A stretch of 64,000 nt of DNA from Pseudomonas sp. KNUC1026 (GCF_021650705.1 NZ_CP087138.1:4573501-4637500); one strand, 5' to 3'. Positions 1 to 8,872 are shown, counted from the stretch's first letter. Made by a program: numbers and translations. Notes: generated by a model not told the origin, from the sequence alone.

Positions 1-415
1 ACCACAGGCAGTAGTTGCTTCTGTCCTGCGCTACCACCTGATTGCTGGGGTCATACAGCAAGGCGCTGGGCTCGATGCCCAGATTGCGCGCCTGAATCCG
101 ATACCGGCCTCCCGCCTTGAACCCGTTGTACTGCACGGTGATGTAGCACATCCGCTCACTCGGCTGGCTCATGATTGCCAGCGGAGCGTTGGCTTCGTAG
201 TCGTAGCGAAACTCAAGCGTGTGAGTGCCGGGCGTAACCTGAAAATAACGCCCGTCGTCCAGGCGCTTGCCGTCCAGCCGCTCGGCGAGGATCGCTTTGC
301 CGTTCAGCATGCTCAGCTCGACCCATGCCTGTGCCGGGTCGTGTGGTGGCACCGGCGTAGTGTTGCAAGCACTGAGCAGTGCCAGAGTGGGCAGCAGGGC
401 AAGCGTTAAGCGCAT
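1..415 (-). CDS. Putative lipoprotein, 3' end outside window
   Basis: The reading frame opens at an ATG at 413-415 and runs off the left edge of the window, so the C-terminus is missing. The N-terminus is a short lipoprotein signal with lipobox LLSAC and the lipidated Cys at about residue 17, so the product should be membrane anchored. The mature part carries an AWVEL segment and a GRYFQV-PGTH-LEFRY segment that also occur in the next gene (461-880), so the two are tandem paralogs. No enzymatic motif is visible and the function is unknown. Confidence 0.7.
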   Translation of the reverse strand, partial: MRLTLALLPTLALLSACNTTPVPPHDPAQAWVELSMLNGKAILAERLDGKRLDDGRYFQVTPGTHTLEFRYDYEANAPLAIMSQPSERMCYITVQYNGFKAGGRYRIQARNLGIEPSALLYDPSNQVVAQDRSNYCLW

Positions 416-460
416 CGGTCAGCTCCAGGGCGTCGTTGGCGCCAGCATAACGCCAAAGCC

Positions 461-880
461 TCAAGCGCGCTGGCAGCCGGCCGGCTGCCCCTTGCTCACC
501 AGCTTGTTCCGCTCGTCGTAGAGCTTCGCCCAAGGCGTAAAGCCAACAGTGCCCGCCTGCAGGCGATAACGCTCACCGGCGTTGAAGTGGGCAAATTTGA
601 CGTTGAGCTGGCAGTCACGCCAAAGCGGGTTGGCGTCCGGCCCGATGTTGGTCGGTGCAACGGCGAATTGATAGCGCACGGTCAGCTCATGGCTGCCCGG
701 CTGCACTTCGAAGTAGCGTTTGTCTTCCCACTGCTTGGCATCGACCTCTTGGGCGTGCAGAGAATTGTTCTGCGGCACCTGAAGGTCGACCCACGCTTGA
801 TGAGGGTCGGGGCTGGGCAGGCCGATCAGTGAGCAGCCTGGCAGTGCCAGCAGGCCGCAAAGTAACAATTTTTCACGCAT
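461..880 (-). CDS. Putative lipoprotein, paralog of its neighbour
   Basis: This is a 139-residue protein with signal MREKLLLCGLLALPGC; the lipobox Cys is residue 16. A longer frame starts at 901, but the ATG at 880 places the signal peptide at the true N-terminus. The body repeats the pattern of the gene at 1-415 (AWVDLQV, then DKRYFEVQPGSHELTVRY), indicating a gene duplication. Several Cys lie in the second half. It is divergent from the aminopeptidase-like gene at 963. No known domain is recognised; it is probably a small envelope lipoprotein of unknown function. Confidence 0.75.
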   Translation of the reverse strand: MREKLLLCGLLALPGCSLIGLPSPDPHQAWVDLQVPQNNSLHAQEVDAKQWEDKRYFEVQPGSHELTVRYQFAVAPTNIGPDANPLWRDCQLNVKFAHFNAGERYRLQAGTVGFTPWAKLYDERNKLVSKGQPAGCQRA

Positions 881-962
881 TGGCGCACTCCGAAGCAGCA
901 AAATGGGGGCGAATGGTGGCTGGCGATCTCTGTCGCGTCAGGTGCTGCACAGGGGGATGAAA

Positions 963-2069
963 ATGATCTGGCAACGGCACACCCGCCACGGCAAACGAGA
1001 CAACTCAAAGCGGCCCTGGGTTCCCCTGGTGCTGCTCGGCCTGCTGAGCGGTTGCTCCAGCGTTCGTTACTACAGCCAGCTTGCCGAGGGCCAATTGGCG
1101 CTGCTACACGCACGCGAGCCCGTTGAAGCCGTGATCGCCGACCCTTCACGCCCTGCGGCGCTGCGGCAGTACTTGAGCCAGGCGCTGCTTGCGCGGCGTT
1201 TCGCAAGCGAGCAACTGCACCTGCCCGATAACCGCAGCTACCGGCTCTACGCCGATATTCATCGCCCATTCGTGGTGTGGAACGTCTTCGCCACCGATGA
1301 GTTTTCCCTGCAGCCTCTGACCCACTGCTTCCCCATTGCCGGTTGTGTCGCCTATCAGGGCTTCTACGCTCAAGGCGCCGCACGCGGTGCGGCGGCGCTG
1401 TTGCGCCAGCAGGGCAAGGACGTCTACGTGGGCGGGGTCGAAACCTATTCCACGTTGGGCTGGTTCAATGACCCGATCATCAGCACCATGACCGGTTGGG
1501 GCCAGGAGCGGCTGGACACCTTGATCTTCCATGAGCTGGCGCACCAGCGTTTCTATGTGAAGAACGACACCCAATTCAATGAGTCTTTCGCAACCTTCGT
1601 GGAGCAGGAAGGCACTCGCCAATGGCGAGCATGGCGCAAGCTGCCGCCGGCCGATCAAGGCCAGCAGGCGCAGCGTGAGCAGTTCGTGCAACTGGTGCTG
1701 AGTGCTCGGCAAAAGCTGGACGCGCTGTATCGCCAGCCGCTTTCCAGTGGTGCCATGCGCGAGGCCAAGGCCGCACAATTTCAACGCCTGCGGGATGATT
1801 ACCAGCGCTTGCGCGATCAACAGTGGCACGGCGACCGCCGTTACGATGCCTGGGTCTACTCGCCTTTGAACAATGCCAAGCTGTTGCCCTTCGGCTTGTA
1901 CGATCAATGGGTGCCTGCCTTCGCTGCGGTGTTCATTCAGCAAGGGAAGGACTGGCCACGTTTCTACGCCGAGGTCGAGCGCCTTGGCGCCCTTCCTCCC
2001 GCCGAACGTGCAGCGGCATTGCAGGCGCTTATGCCGGCGAGCGAGAAAACGCCTGGTGCAACGCCTTGA
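963..2069 (+). CDS. Putative zinc aminopeptidase lipoprotein (DUF2265/Aminopep family)
   Basis: The start chosen is the ATG at 963, which follows an AGGGGG ribosome site by six bases; upstream ATGs at 903 and 957 are less well placed. The product is about 368 residues with a lipobox (LLSGC, Cys about residue 31). The centre holds HELAHQ (about residue 190) followed by NESFATFVEQEG, the HExxH plus downstream Glu arrangement of a gluzincin. The family is annotated as predicted aminopeptidase, but its substrate is not known to me. It ends in a 41-base convergent overlap with the HAD phosphatase at 2029-2691. Confidence 0.82.
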   Translation: MIWQRHTRHGKRDNSKRPWVPLVLLGLLSGCSSVRYYSQLAEGQLALLHAREPVEAVIADPSRPAALRQYLSQALLARRFASEQLHLPDNRSYRLYADIHRPFVVWNVFATDEFSLQPLTHCFPIAGCVAYQGFYAQGAARGAAALLRQQGKDVYVGGVETYSTLGWFNDPIISTMTGWGQERLDTLIFHELAHQRFYVKNDTQFNESFATFVEQEGTRQWRAWRKLPPADQGQQAQREQFVQLVLSARQKLDALYRQPLSSGAMREAKAAQFQRLRDDYQRLRDQQWHGDRRYDAWVYSPLNNAKLLPFGLYDQWVPAFAAVFIQQGKDWPRFYAEVERLGALPPAERAAALQALMPASEKTPGATP

Positions 2070-2691
2070 GCGTAGCGAAGTGGTAGGTCGGCGCTTCGCC
2101 CAGCAGCTCGGCTTCGCTGCCGAACCCATAACCCACCGCTACGCAATCGAGCCCATTGGCCCGAGCGCCAATCAGATCGTGCTTGCGGTCACCAATCATC
2201 AGGGTATCGGCCGGTGCCAGCCCTTCTTCCTCGAGCAGGTGGGCGATGAGCTCGACCTTGTTGGTGCGGGTGCCGTCCAGCTCGCTGCCGTAGATCATTT
2301 TGAAGTGTCGGGCAAAATCGAAGTGCCTTGCGATCTCACGGGCGAACTCCCAGGGCTTGGACGTCGCGATGTACAGATGCCGACCTTGAGCAACCAGCGT
2401 TTCGAGCAACTCGGTGACACCTTCGAACATTTCGTTTTCATACAGGCCTGTGACGCGGAAGCGGTCTCGGTAATGGTTAACGGCTTCCCACGCCTGAGCC
2501 TCGCTCAAGGCATAAAACTGCATGAAGGCTTGCAGCAACGGCGGCCCGATGAAGTGCTCGAGCCTGGCGAGGTCTGGCTCATCGATACCCAACTTGCCGA
2601 GGGCGTACTGAATCGAACGTGTGATGCCTTCGCGCGGGTCGGTCAGGGTGCCGTCGAGGTCGAACAGGATGTTGCGGTGGTCCAGGCTCAT
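2029..2691 (-). CDS. HAD-family phosphatase (Gph/PGP-like)
   Basis: The 220-residue protein has the HAD motifs in order: DLDGT at residues 11-15 (nucleophile Asp11 and general acid Asp13), a TSKP segment with the motif III Lys, and IGDRKHD for the Mg-binding motif IV. The helical cap between residues 20 and 85 resembles phosphoglycolate phosphatase-type enzymes. It starts inside the stop of the gamma carbonic anhydrase gene (ATGA overlap, 2688-2691), so the two are translationally coupled. The exact phosphorylated substrate cannot be told from sequence. Confidence 0.85.
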   Translation of the reverse strand: MSLDHRNILFDLDGTLTDPREGITRSIQYALGKLGIDEPDLARLEHFIGPPLLQAFMQFYALSEAQAWEAVNHYRDRFRVTGLYENEMFEGVTELLETLVAQGRHLYIATSKPWEFAREIARHFDFARHFKMIYGSELDGTRTNKVELIAHLLEEEGLAPADTLMIGDRKHDLIGARANGLDCVAVGYGFGSEAELLGEAPTYHFATLKALHQAFSRSPA

Positions 2692-3233
2692 GTGCGGTCG
2701 TACCCCGCCGCGAGGTGGCGGTCCTTGAGCTTGACGTAGTTGGCCGCGCTGTAGGTGAAGAATGCGCGTTCCTTGTCGGTGAGCTCGCGTGCCTGCCTGG
2801 CTGGGCTGCCAACGTACAGGTAGCCGCTTTCCAGGCGTTTGCCCGGTGGCACCAGGCTGCCGGCACCGATGATCACTTCATCCTCGACCACCGCACCATC
2901 CATGATGGTGCTGCCCATGCCCACCAGGATGCGGCTGCCCAGGGTGCACCCATGCAACATCACCTTGTGCCCGATGGTCACGTCGTCGCCGATCAGCAGC
3001 GGGAAGCCATCGGGGTTGAACGGCCCTGCGTGGGTGATGTGCAGCACGCTGGCGTCCTGCACACTGGTGCGCTGGCCGATGCGGATGTGGTGCATGTCGC
3101 CGCGGATCACTGCGAGCGGCCACACCGAGCTGTCATCGCCAATCTCGACATCGCCCAGCACCACCGCGCTGCGGTCGACGAATACCTTGGCTCCCAACTG
3201 GGGAGCATGTTGTTCGAACCTTCGAATGGACAC
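2688..3233 (-). CDS. Gamma-class carbonic anhydrase family hexapeptide protein
   Basis: The start is a GTG at 3233 preceded by a strong AAAGGAGG; an ATG at 3299 lies upstream but lacks a site. The 181-residue product is a left-handed beta-helix protein with hexapeptide repeats (for example IGDDVTIGHKV, VEDEVIIGAG). The trimeric zinc-site histidines are visible in SVLHI and IGHKVMLHGC. Relatives (YrdA/PaaY-type) are called gamma carbonic anhydrases, though activity has often not been shown. It is upstream of, and overlaps, the HAD phosphatase gene; prlC diverges from it. Confidence 0.88.
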   Translation of the reverse strand: MSIRRFEQHAPQLGAKVFVDRSAVVLGDVEIGDDSSVWPLAVIRGDMHHIRIGQRTSVQDASVLHITHAGPFNPDGFPLLIGDDVTIGHKVMLHGCTLGSRILVGMGSTIMDGAVVEDEVIIGAGSLVPPGKRLESGYLYVGSPARQARELTDKERAFFTYSAANYVKLKDRHLAAGYDRT

Positions 3234-3327
3234 GATAGCCTCCTTTGATGCCGCCGATTTGCTGCGGTCGGGGTCGATTGTAATTGAAGATGGTCCCATG
3301 ATTCTTCAGAGCCAAGGTGCAAATACC

Positions 3328-5379
3328 GTGAGCGAGAACAACCCGCTGCTTCAGCCCTACGACCTGCCACCCTTTTCCGCGATCCTTCCTGAGCATGTGC
3401 AGCCTGCCATCGAACAGATCCTGAGCGATAACCGTGCCGCCCTCGTCGGCCTTTTGCAAAGCCAGGCGGGCAAACCTACCTGGAACGGCCTGGTGCTGGC
3501 GATGGACGAGCTCAATGATCGCCTGGGCGCCGCCTGGAGCCCGGTGAGCCACCTCAATGCAGTGTGCAACAGCCCCGAACTGCGCCAGGCGTATGAAGCC
3601 TGCCTGCCTGCCTTGAGCGCCTACTCCACCGAGATCGGCCAGAACCGCGAGCTGTTCGACGCCTTCCAGGCCCTGGCGAACAGCCCAGAAGCGGCCGGTT
3701 TCGATGTGGGGCAGAAAACCACGCTGGAGCACTCGCTGCGCGACTTCCGCCTATCGGGCATCGACCTGCCGGCCGACAAGCAGAAGCGCTACGCCGAAGT
3801 GCAAAGCAAGCTCTCCGAACTGGGCAGCCAGTTCTCCAACCAGCTGCTCGACGCCACCCAGGCCTGGAGCAAGCACGTCACCGACGAGGCGCAACTGGCC
3901 GGCCTGACTGATTCGGCCAAGGCGCAGATGGCTGCTGCGGCCCAGGCCAAGGGCCTTGAAGGTTGGCTGATCACTCTGGAATTTCCCAGCTACTACGCAG
4001 TGATGACCTATGCCCACGACCGGGCACTGCGTGAAGAGGTGTACCGCGCCTACAGCACTCGCGCCTCCGATCAGGGCCCGAATGCCGGCCAGAACGACAA
4101 TGGCCCGGTGATGCAGCAACTGCTGGATTTGCGCCAGGAGCTGGCCAGCCTGCTGGGCTTTGCCAACTACGCCGAGAAAAGCCTCGCCACCAAGATGGCT
4201 GAGAGCGGCGACCAGGTATTGAGCTTCCTGCGGGACCTGGCCAAACGCAGCAAGCCCTTCGCCGCCAAAGACCTCGAAGAGCTCAAGGCCTACGCCGCCG
4301 AGCAAGGCTGCCCGACGCTGGAAAGCTGGGACACCGGCTACTACGGCGAAAAGCTTCGCGAGCAGCGCTACAGCGTTTCGCAGGAAGCGCTTCGGGCGTA
4401 CTTCCCGATCGATAAAGTGTTGAGCGGCCTGTTCAGCCTGGTCGAGCGCCTCTATGGCATCCAGATCGCCGAGCTCGAGGGTTTCGACAGCTGGCACCCG
4501 GATGTGCGCCTGTTCGAGATCAAGGAAAACGGCCAGCACGTAGGCCGCTTCTTCTTCGACCTCTACGCCCGCGCCAACAAGCGCGGCGGCGCCTGGATGG
4601 ACGGTGCGCGCGACCGCCGCCGTACCGCCGATGGCACGCTGCAGAGCCCTGTGGCAAACCTGGTGTGCAATTTCACCCCGGCAGTTCCCGGCAAGCCGGC
4701 ACTGCTCACCCACGATGAAGTGACCACGTTGTTCCACGAGTTCGGCCATGGCCTGCATCACCTGCTCACCCGCATCGAGCACGCCGGGGTCTCCGGCATC
4801 AATGGTGTGGCGTGGGACGCAGTCGAGCTGCCCAGCCAGTTCATGGAAAACTGGTGCTGGGAACCTGAAGGTCTGGCGCTGATTTCCGGCCATTACGAAA
4901 CCGGCGAGCCGCTGCCGCAGGACCTGCTCGACAAGATGCTGGCCGCCAAGAACTTCCAGTCTGGCCTGATGATGGTGCGCCAGCTGGAGTTCTCGCTGTT
5001 CGACTTCGAACTGCACGCCACCCATGGCGACGGCCGCTCGGCGTTGCAGGTGCTGGAGGCGGTGCGCGACGAGGTGTCGGTGATGCGCCCGCCCGCCTAC
5101 AACCGTTTCCCCAACAGCTTTGCGCACATCTTCGCTGGCGGTTACGCGGCCGGTTATTACAGCTACAAGTGGGCTGAAGTGTTGTCGGCCGATGCGTTCT
5201 CGCGCTTCGAAGAAGAAGGCGTGCTCAACGGCGATACCGGCCGTGCATTCCGTGATGCGATCCTGGCCCGTGGTGGGTCGCAGGCGCCGATGGTGCTGTT
5301 CGTCGACTTCCGTGGCCGCGAGCCATCGATCGACGCACTGCTGCGCCACAGCGGCCTGGCGGATGAGCGTGCTGCCTGA
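3328..5379 (+). CDS. prlC: Oligopeptidase A (M3 family zinc metallopeptidase)
   Basis: Cytosolic zinc endopeptidase that degrades short peptides, including cleaved signal peptides. The start is set at a GTG (3328) preceded by AAGGT because the family begins with the NPLLQPYDLPPF segment seen right after it; the open frame extends further upstream only as a shadow of the opposite gene. The product is 683 residues, close to E. coli OpdA. The catalytic HEFGH is at about residues 470-474, with the downstream Glu-bearing helix following (ENWCWEPEG region). Its stop overlaps the ATG of the yheV gene. Confidence 0.93.
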   Translation: MSENNPLLQPYDLPPFSAILPEHVQPAIEQILSDNRAALVGLLQSQAGKPTWNGLVLAMDELNDRLGAAWSPVSHLNAVCNSPELRQAYEACLPALSAYSTEIGQNRELFDAFQALANSPEAAGFDVGQKTTLEHSLRDFRLSGIDLPADKQKRYAEVQSKLSELGSQFSNQLLDATQAWSKHVTDEAQLAGLTDSAKAQMAAAAQAKGLEGWLITLEFPSYYAVMTYAHDRALREEVYRAYSTRASDQGPNAGQNDNGPVMQQLLDLRQELASLLGFANYAEKSLATKMAESGDQVLSFLRDLAKRSKPFAAKDLEELKAYAAEQGCPTLESWDTGYYGEKLREQRYSVSQEALRAYFPIDKVLSGLFSLVERLYGIQIAELEGFDSWHPDVRLFEIKENGQHVGRFFFDLYARANKRGGAWMDGARDRRRTADGTLQSPVANLVCNFTPAVPGKPALLTHDEVTTLFHEFGHGLHHLLTRIEHAGVSGINGVAWDAVELPSQFMENWCWEPEGLALISGHYETGEPLPQDLLDKMLAAKNFQSGLMMVRQLEFSLFDFELHATHGDGRSALQVLEAVRDEVSVMRPPAYNRFPNSFAHIFAGGYAAGYYSYKWAEVLSADAFSRFEEEGVLNGDTGRAFRDAILARGGSQAPMVLFVDFRGREPSIDALLRHSGLADERAA

Positions 5380-5645
5380 TGGAGCCTACCGTGACCAAGA
5401 CCCCGAAACGCTTCATCGCCGGCGCTGTGTGCCCGGCGTGCAGCGAGCAGGACAAGCTGATGATGTGGAGCGAGGATGACGTGCCGCACCGTGAGTGCGT
5501 TGCCTGCGGTTATTCCGATACGCTCAACGCGCAAGGGCAGTCGGTGCCGCGTGAGCTCGGCACGCGGGTGAACCAGGCCGAGGTGAAACCCAAGCCCAAG
5601 GTTCAGACGGTGCAGTTCTTCCCGAACCCGAAACTCAAGAAGTAG
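5379..5645 (+). CDS. yheV: YheV-family putative zinc ribbon protein
   Basis: A small 88-residue protein with two CxxC pairs, CPAC at about residue 18 and CVACGYSDT about 20 residues later, which together form a zinc ribbon. The C-terminus is Lys/Pro rich. Family length and the VCPAC...CVACGYSD pattern match YheV. The ATG overlaps the stop of prlC, so it is the second gene of a prlC-yheV operon. The biochemical role is not known. Confidence 0.85.
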   Translation: MEPTVTKTPKRFIAGAVCPACSEQDKLMMWSEDDVPHRECVACGYSDTLNAQGQSVPRELGTRVNQAEVKPKPKVQTVQFFPNPKLKK

Positions 5646-5654
5646 ATGTCAGGC

Positions 5655-5680
5655 GCGGCGCGGGTACCCACCCGTGCCGC
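5655..5680. terminator. Hairpin between convergent genes
   Basis: An interrupted palindrome (GCGGC, CGGGT / ACCCG, GCCGC) lies in the 35 bases between the yheV stop and the end of the gntR gene. It has no T-run on either side, so it may be a weak or factor-assisted terminator rather than a classic intrinsic one. Confidence 0.35.
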
Positions 5681-6376
5681 TCAACCTGCCTTGAACCGTT
5701 CACGGCTGTTGGACAGGTGCAGCCACATGGCGGCGCGTGCGCCGTCGCTGTCCTGGCGCTGAATCGCGCTGTAGATCCCTTCGTGCTCGCGAGCTGCCGG
5801 CAATGCCAGTGCGGACAAGTCGCTGCTGCCCCGCTCCACGGGCTTTACCTGTGTGCGCGGGATCATCCCCCGGCCCAGATGCAACATCAGGTCGGTGAAG
5901 TAGCGATTACCGGTGGCCTCGGCAATCAACAGATGAAATCGCCAATCCGCCGCGGCGCAGCGCTCATCGTCGCCCAGGTGGGCCTGGTAGTCGTCCAGCG
6001 CTTCGCGCATATCCTGCAGGTGTTCCATTTGCCTGTGGCGCGCGGCCAGCGCGGCGGCCTGGCTTTCCAGCCCGAGGCGCACATCAAGGATTCTCCCGAC
6101 TGCCTGCGCGGTATCGGCGGCAAGGCGCAAGCCTGGCTCACCGGCCAGTACGAAAGTGCCCACGCCATGGCGGGTTTCGACCATGCCCGCCGCCTGCAAC
6201 CTGGAAAGCGCTTCTCGCACGACCGTACGGCTGACGCCGAATGCCTGGACGATGGTGTTTTCCGGCGGCAGCTTGCTGCCTGCGGCGTACGTACCTGCAC
6301 GGATGCGTTGGCTGAGGGCGTCGACCAGGCCTTGAGCGAGGCTCTGGCCACGTCTGCGTGGGGTGTTGCTGACCAT
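5681..6376 (-). CDS. GntR-family regulator, FadR/FCD subfamily
   Basis: The 231-residue protein has an N-terminal winged helix (GSKLPPENTIVQAFGVSRTV, then VREALSRLQAAGMV) and an all-alpha FCD domain (residues about 85-225) typical of FadR-type sensors of carboxylates and sugar acids. The start at 6376 is preferred because AAGG lies seven bases before it; further ATGs at 6406 and 6433 are possible. It is divergent from gudD and there is a palindromic FadR-type operator between them, so it is probably a local repressor of glucarate use. The ligand is inferred from the neighbour only. Confidence 0.85.
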   Translation of the reverse strand: MVSNTPRRRGQSLAQGLVDALSQRIRAGTYAAGSKLPPENTIVQAFGVSRTVVREALSRLQAAGMVETRHGVGTFVLAGEPGLRLAADTAQAVGRILDVRLGLESQAAALAARHRQMEHLQDMREALDDYQAHLGDDERCAAADWRFHLLIAEATGNRYFTDLMLHLGRGMIPRTQVKPVERGSSDLSALALPAAREHEGIYSAIQRQDSDGARAAMWLHLSNSRERFKAG

Positions 6377-6420
6377 GGCGAAACCTTGGTGAAAATTTGA
6401 GCGCATGATGTAAGAACGGT

Positions 6421-6435
6421 AGTTGTAATACAACT
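6421..6435. promoter_or_regulatory. Putative GntR operator
   Basis: A perfect inverted repeat, AGTTGTA-A-TACAACT, sits in the gntR-gudD divergent intergenic region. Its core GTA-N-TAC fits the GTnnnAC core known for FadR-subfamily sites. Further half-sites (GTTGTAT at about 6444) follow. It is placed to control the gntR promoter and lies upstream of the gudD promoter. Confidence 0.6.
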
Positions 6436-6503
6436 ATACGGTTCGTTGTATCGGCCGCAATTTATGGCTTTTATGAGTGGTGCACGCCATCTGGACGGCA
6501 GCG

Positions 6504-6532
6504 TTGTCAGTTTTAAAATCAGGTCGTATGAT
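6504..6532 (+). promoter_or_regulatory. Sigma-70-like promoter of gudD
   Basis: TTGTCA (6504-6509) and TATGAT (6527-6532) are separated by exactly 17 bases, close to the sigma-70 consensus, about 68 bases before the gudD start. Confidence 0.55.
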
Positions 6533-6599
6533 GTCTATCGACTGGCGTTTCGCGTTCGAATGCTGCGATGCCGTTATCGACCTCCAAGGACACTCCCCC

Positions 6600-7949
6600 A
6601 TGAACAACACCAACAATGCTGTGGGCAGCGCACCGATCATCACCGAGCTGCAGGTCGTGCCCGTCGCCGGCCATGACAGCATGCTGATGAACCTCTCTGG
6701 CGCACACGGGCCTTACTTCACCCGCAATATCGTGATCCTCAAGGACAACGCCGGCCATGTCGGTGTGGGCGAAGTGCCAGGCGGCGAGAAGATTCGCCAG
6801 ACCCTCGAAGACGCCCGCAGCCTGTTGGTCGGCAAGCCCATCGGCCAGTACCAGCGCATTCTTAACGACATGCGCCGTGAGTTCGCTGCGCGCGACGTAG
6901 GTGGCCGTGGGCTGCAGACATTCGACCTGCGCATCACCGTGCATGCGGTCACCGCCGTGGAAGCCGCGCTGCTCGACCTGCTTGGCCAATTCCTCGATGT
7001 GCCTGTAGCGGCGCTGCTGGGCGAAGGCCAGCAACGTGAAGCAGTGAAAATGCTCGGTTACCTTTTTTATGTAGGCGATCGCAACAAGACCGACCTGGCC
7101 TACCGCAGTGAGCCGGAGGCCGACAACGACTGGTTCCGTGTGCGCCACGACGAGGCGCTTACGCCTGAGCGGGTGGTTCGCCTGGCAGAAGCTGCTCATG
7201 CGAAATATGGTTTTGAAGACTTCAAGCTCAAAGGCGGCGTGCTGCGCGGCGACGAAGAGATCGAAGCGGTGACCGCTCTGGCCGAACGCTTCCCGCAAGC
7301 GCGCGTGACACTGGACCCCAACGGGGCCTGGTCGCTCCAGGAGGCAATCCGCCTGTGCCGCGATCAGCACAAGGTGTTGGCTTATGCCGAAGACCCTTGC
7401 GGTGCAGAAAACGGTTATTCCGGCCGCGAAGTGATGGCCGAGTTCCGCCGCGCCACCGGCTTGCCCACTGCCACCAACATGATCGCCACCGACTGGCGCC
7501 AGATGGGCCACGCCATTCAGTTGCAGTCAGTGGACATCCCGCTGGCCGACCCACACTTCTGGACCATGCAAGGCTCGGTACGGGTGGCGCAGATGTGCAA
7601 CGACTGGGGCCTGACCTGGGGCTCGCATTCGAACAACCACTTCGATATCTCGCTGGCCATGTTCACGCACGTCGCAGCCGCAGCCCCGGGCAACATCACC
7701 GCCATCGACACTCACTGGATCTGGCAGGACGGCCAGCGCCTGACCAAAGAGCCTTTGCAGATCGTCGGTGGCGAAGTCCGAGTGCCGGCCAAGCCTGGCC
7801 TGGGTGTGGAGATCGACATGGACCAGGTCGCCAAGGCCCACGAGCTGTACAAGGGCATGGGCCTGGGCGCACGCGATGACGCCGTGGCCATGCAGTTCCT
7901 GATCCCGAACTGGACCTTCGATAACAAGAAGCCCTGCCTGGTCAGGTGA
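6600..7949 (+). CDS. gudD: Glucarate dehydratase
   Basis: Enolase-superfamily enzyme that dehydrates D-glucarate (and often L-idarate) to 5-keto-4-deoxy-glucarate. It has 449 residues, E. coli GudD 446. The start at 6600 follows AAGGA by nine bases. Visible catalytic elements are the KLKGG lysine motif at about residues 208-212, metal ligands in DPNGAW and EDPCG, an ATNMIAT segment, and the late SHSNNHFD with the catalytic His. The usual partners (a GudP transporter and the next-step dehydratase) are not in this window, so the gene stands alone with its regulator. Its terminator has been split by the IS3 element just downstream. Confidence 0.93.
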   Translation: MNNTNNAVGSAPIITELQVVPVAGHDSMLMNLSGAHGPYFTRNIVILKDNAGHVGVGEVPGGEKIRQTLEDARSLLVGKPIGQYQRILNDMRREFAARDVGGRGLQTFDLRITVHAVTAVEAALLDLLGQFLDVPVAALLGEGQQREAVKMLGYLFYVGDRNKTDLAYRSEPEADNDWFRVRHDEALTPERVVRLAEAAHAKYGFEDFKLKGGVLRGDEEIEAVTALAERFPQARVTLDPNGAWSLQEAIRLCRDQHKVLAYAEDPCGAENGYSGREVMAEFRRATGLPTATNMIATDWRQMGHAIQLQSVDIPLADPHFWTMQGSVRVAQMCNDWGLTWGSHSNNHFDISLAMFTHVAAAAPGNITAIDTHWIWQDGQRLTKEPLQIVGGEVRVPAKPGLGVEIDMDQVAKAHELYKGMGLGARDDAVAMQFLIPNWTFDNKKPCLVR

Positions 7950-8003
7950 GTCTCTAGCGGCGAGCTGCAAGCTGCTAGCAGAGGCGGGTGGTGTGTCACC
8001 GCT

Positions 8004-8867
8004 TTACTGGACACCTGACTTGAGCGGCAGCACGGTTTCATAGGGGGTTTTGTATCCCAGTGAGCCGTGCGGTCGTTCGAAATTGTAGTACTCGATATAT
8101 TCCTGGATCAGCCGTTTTGTCCGCGCATGAGGTTGGGCGCCCCAGCGCTTGAGCCACTCGCGCTTCAAAAGACTGAACCAGCTCTCGGCGCAGGCATTAT
8201 CCCAGCAGTTACCTTTCCGAGACATGCTTTGGGCAAAGCCATGTTGCAGGAGCCAGCGGCGTACCCGCTCGCCACGATATTGGACGCCCTGATCACTATG
8301 AAACAACCCTTGGTGCGTTAGTCCTTCTGCTCTTCTGGCCATCTCGAGGGCCTTGATCACCAGCTCTTCCCGGGGCTGCAAACTCATCGAATGGCCGATC
8401 AGACGACGATTGGGCAATGACAGCACGGTCGCCAGATAAAACCAGCATCCATTTTCCAGGCGCAGTTGCGTGATGTCCGAGACCCATGTTTGCTTGGCCG
8501 GCGGGTTGTCGAACTGTCGCTCAAGCAAGTTGGGACGCGCAGGGTCGAGTACGCGCGCATATCGACGTTTGCGAGGCACGTAACAGGCGCGGCGGTCCAT
8601 TTTTCGCATCAGGCGATGAACCCGATTGCGGCCGACTTTGACACCTTCCTGAGTCAATTGGTGGTGGATCTTACGGCTGCCCAATATCTGCATGGACTGG
8701 TCATGCAACTGCTCGATCCGCTCACTCAAAGCCATATTCTCCTGCTTGCGCAGGGAGCCGGGCCCCTGAGAGCTGGCCAGCCAAGCGTAGTAACCACTGC
8801 GCGCGACGTTGAGTACCCGACAGCACACCGCAACGGGCCATTCGTTCATTTGGTCGCGAATGGCCAC
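8004..8867 (-). CDS. IS3-family transposase OrfB (DDE integrase domain)
   Basis: The 287-residue frame holds an N-terminal HTH-like region and an rve/DDE catalytic core. The first Asp is in WVSDITQL, the second in LFHSDQGVQYRG, and the Glu in NACAESWFSLLK. The track-style start at 8867 is a GTG that lies just after the end of orfA; production is expected mainly as an OrfAB fusion of about 397 residues by a -1 ribosomal shift at 8906-8912. The C-terminal YNFERPHGSLGYKTP block is typical of IS3 transposases. Confidence 0.92.
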   Translation of the reverse strand: MAIRDQMNEWPVAVCCRVLNVARSGYYAWLASSQGPGSLRKQENMALSERIEQLHDQSMQILGSRKIHHQLTQEGVKVGRNRVHRLMRKMDRRACYVPRKRRYARVLDPARPNLLERQFDNPPAKQTWVSDITQLRLENGCWFYLATVLSLPNRRLIGHSMSLQPREELVIKALEMARRAEGLTHQGLFHSDQGVQYRGERVRRWLLQHGFAQSMSRKGNCWDNACAESWFSLLKREWLKRWGAQPHARTKRLIQEYIEYYNFERPHGSLGYKTPYETVLPLKSGVQ

Positions 8868-8872
8868 ATAAA

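Noticed and set aside
3751..5349. Long minus-strand frame (532 codons) opposite prlC
   Set aside because: It is a third-position shadow of the GC-rich prlC gene. The translation shows no domain and prlC is strongly supported.
7989..7991. A 3-bp target duplication or IS ends at TGTGTCACC
   Set aside because: The flanks TGG and CCA are not direct repeats. Placing the ends at 7989 and 9244 gives an exact CGGG duplication instead.
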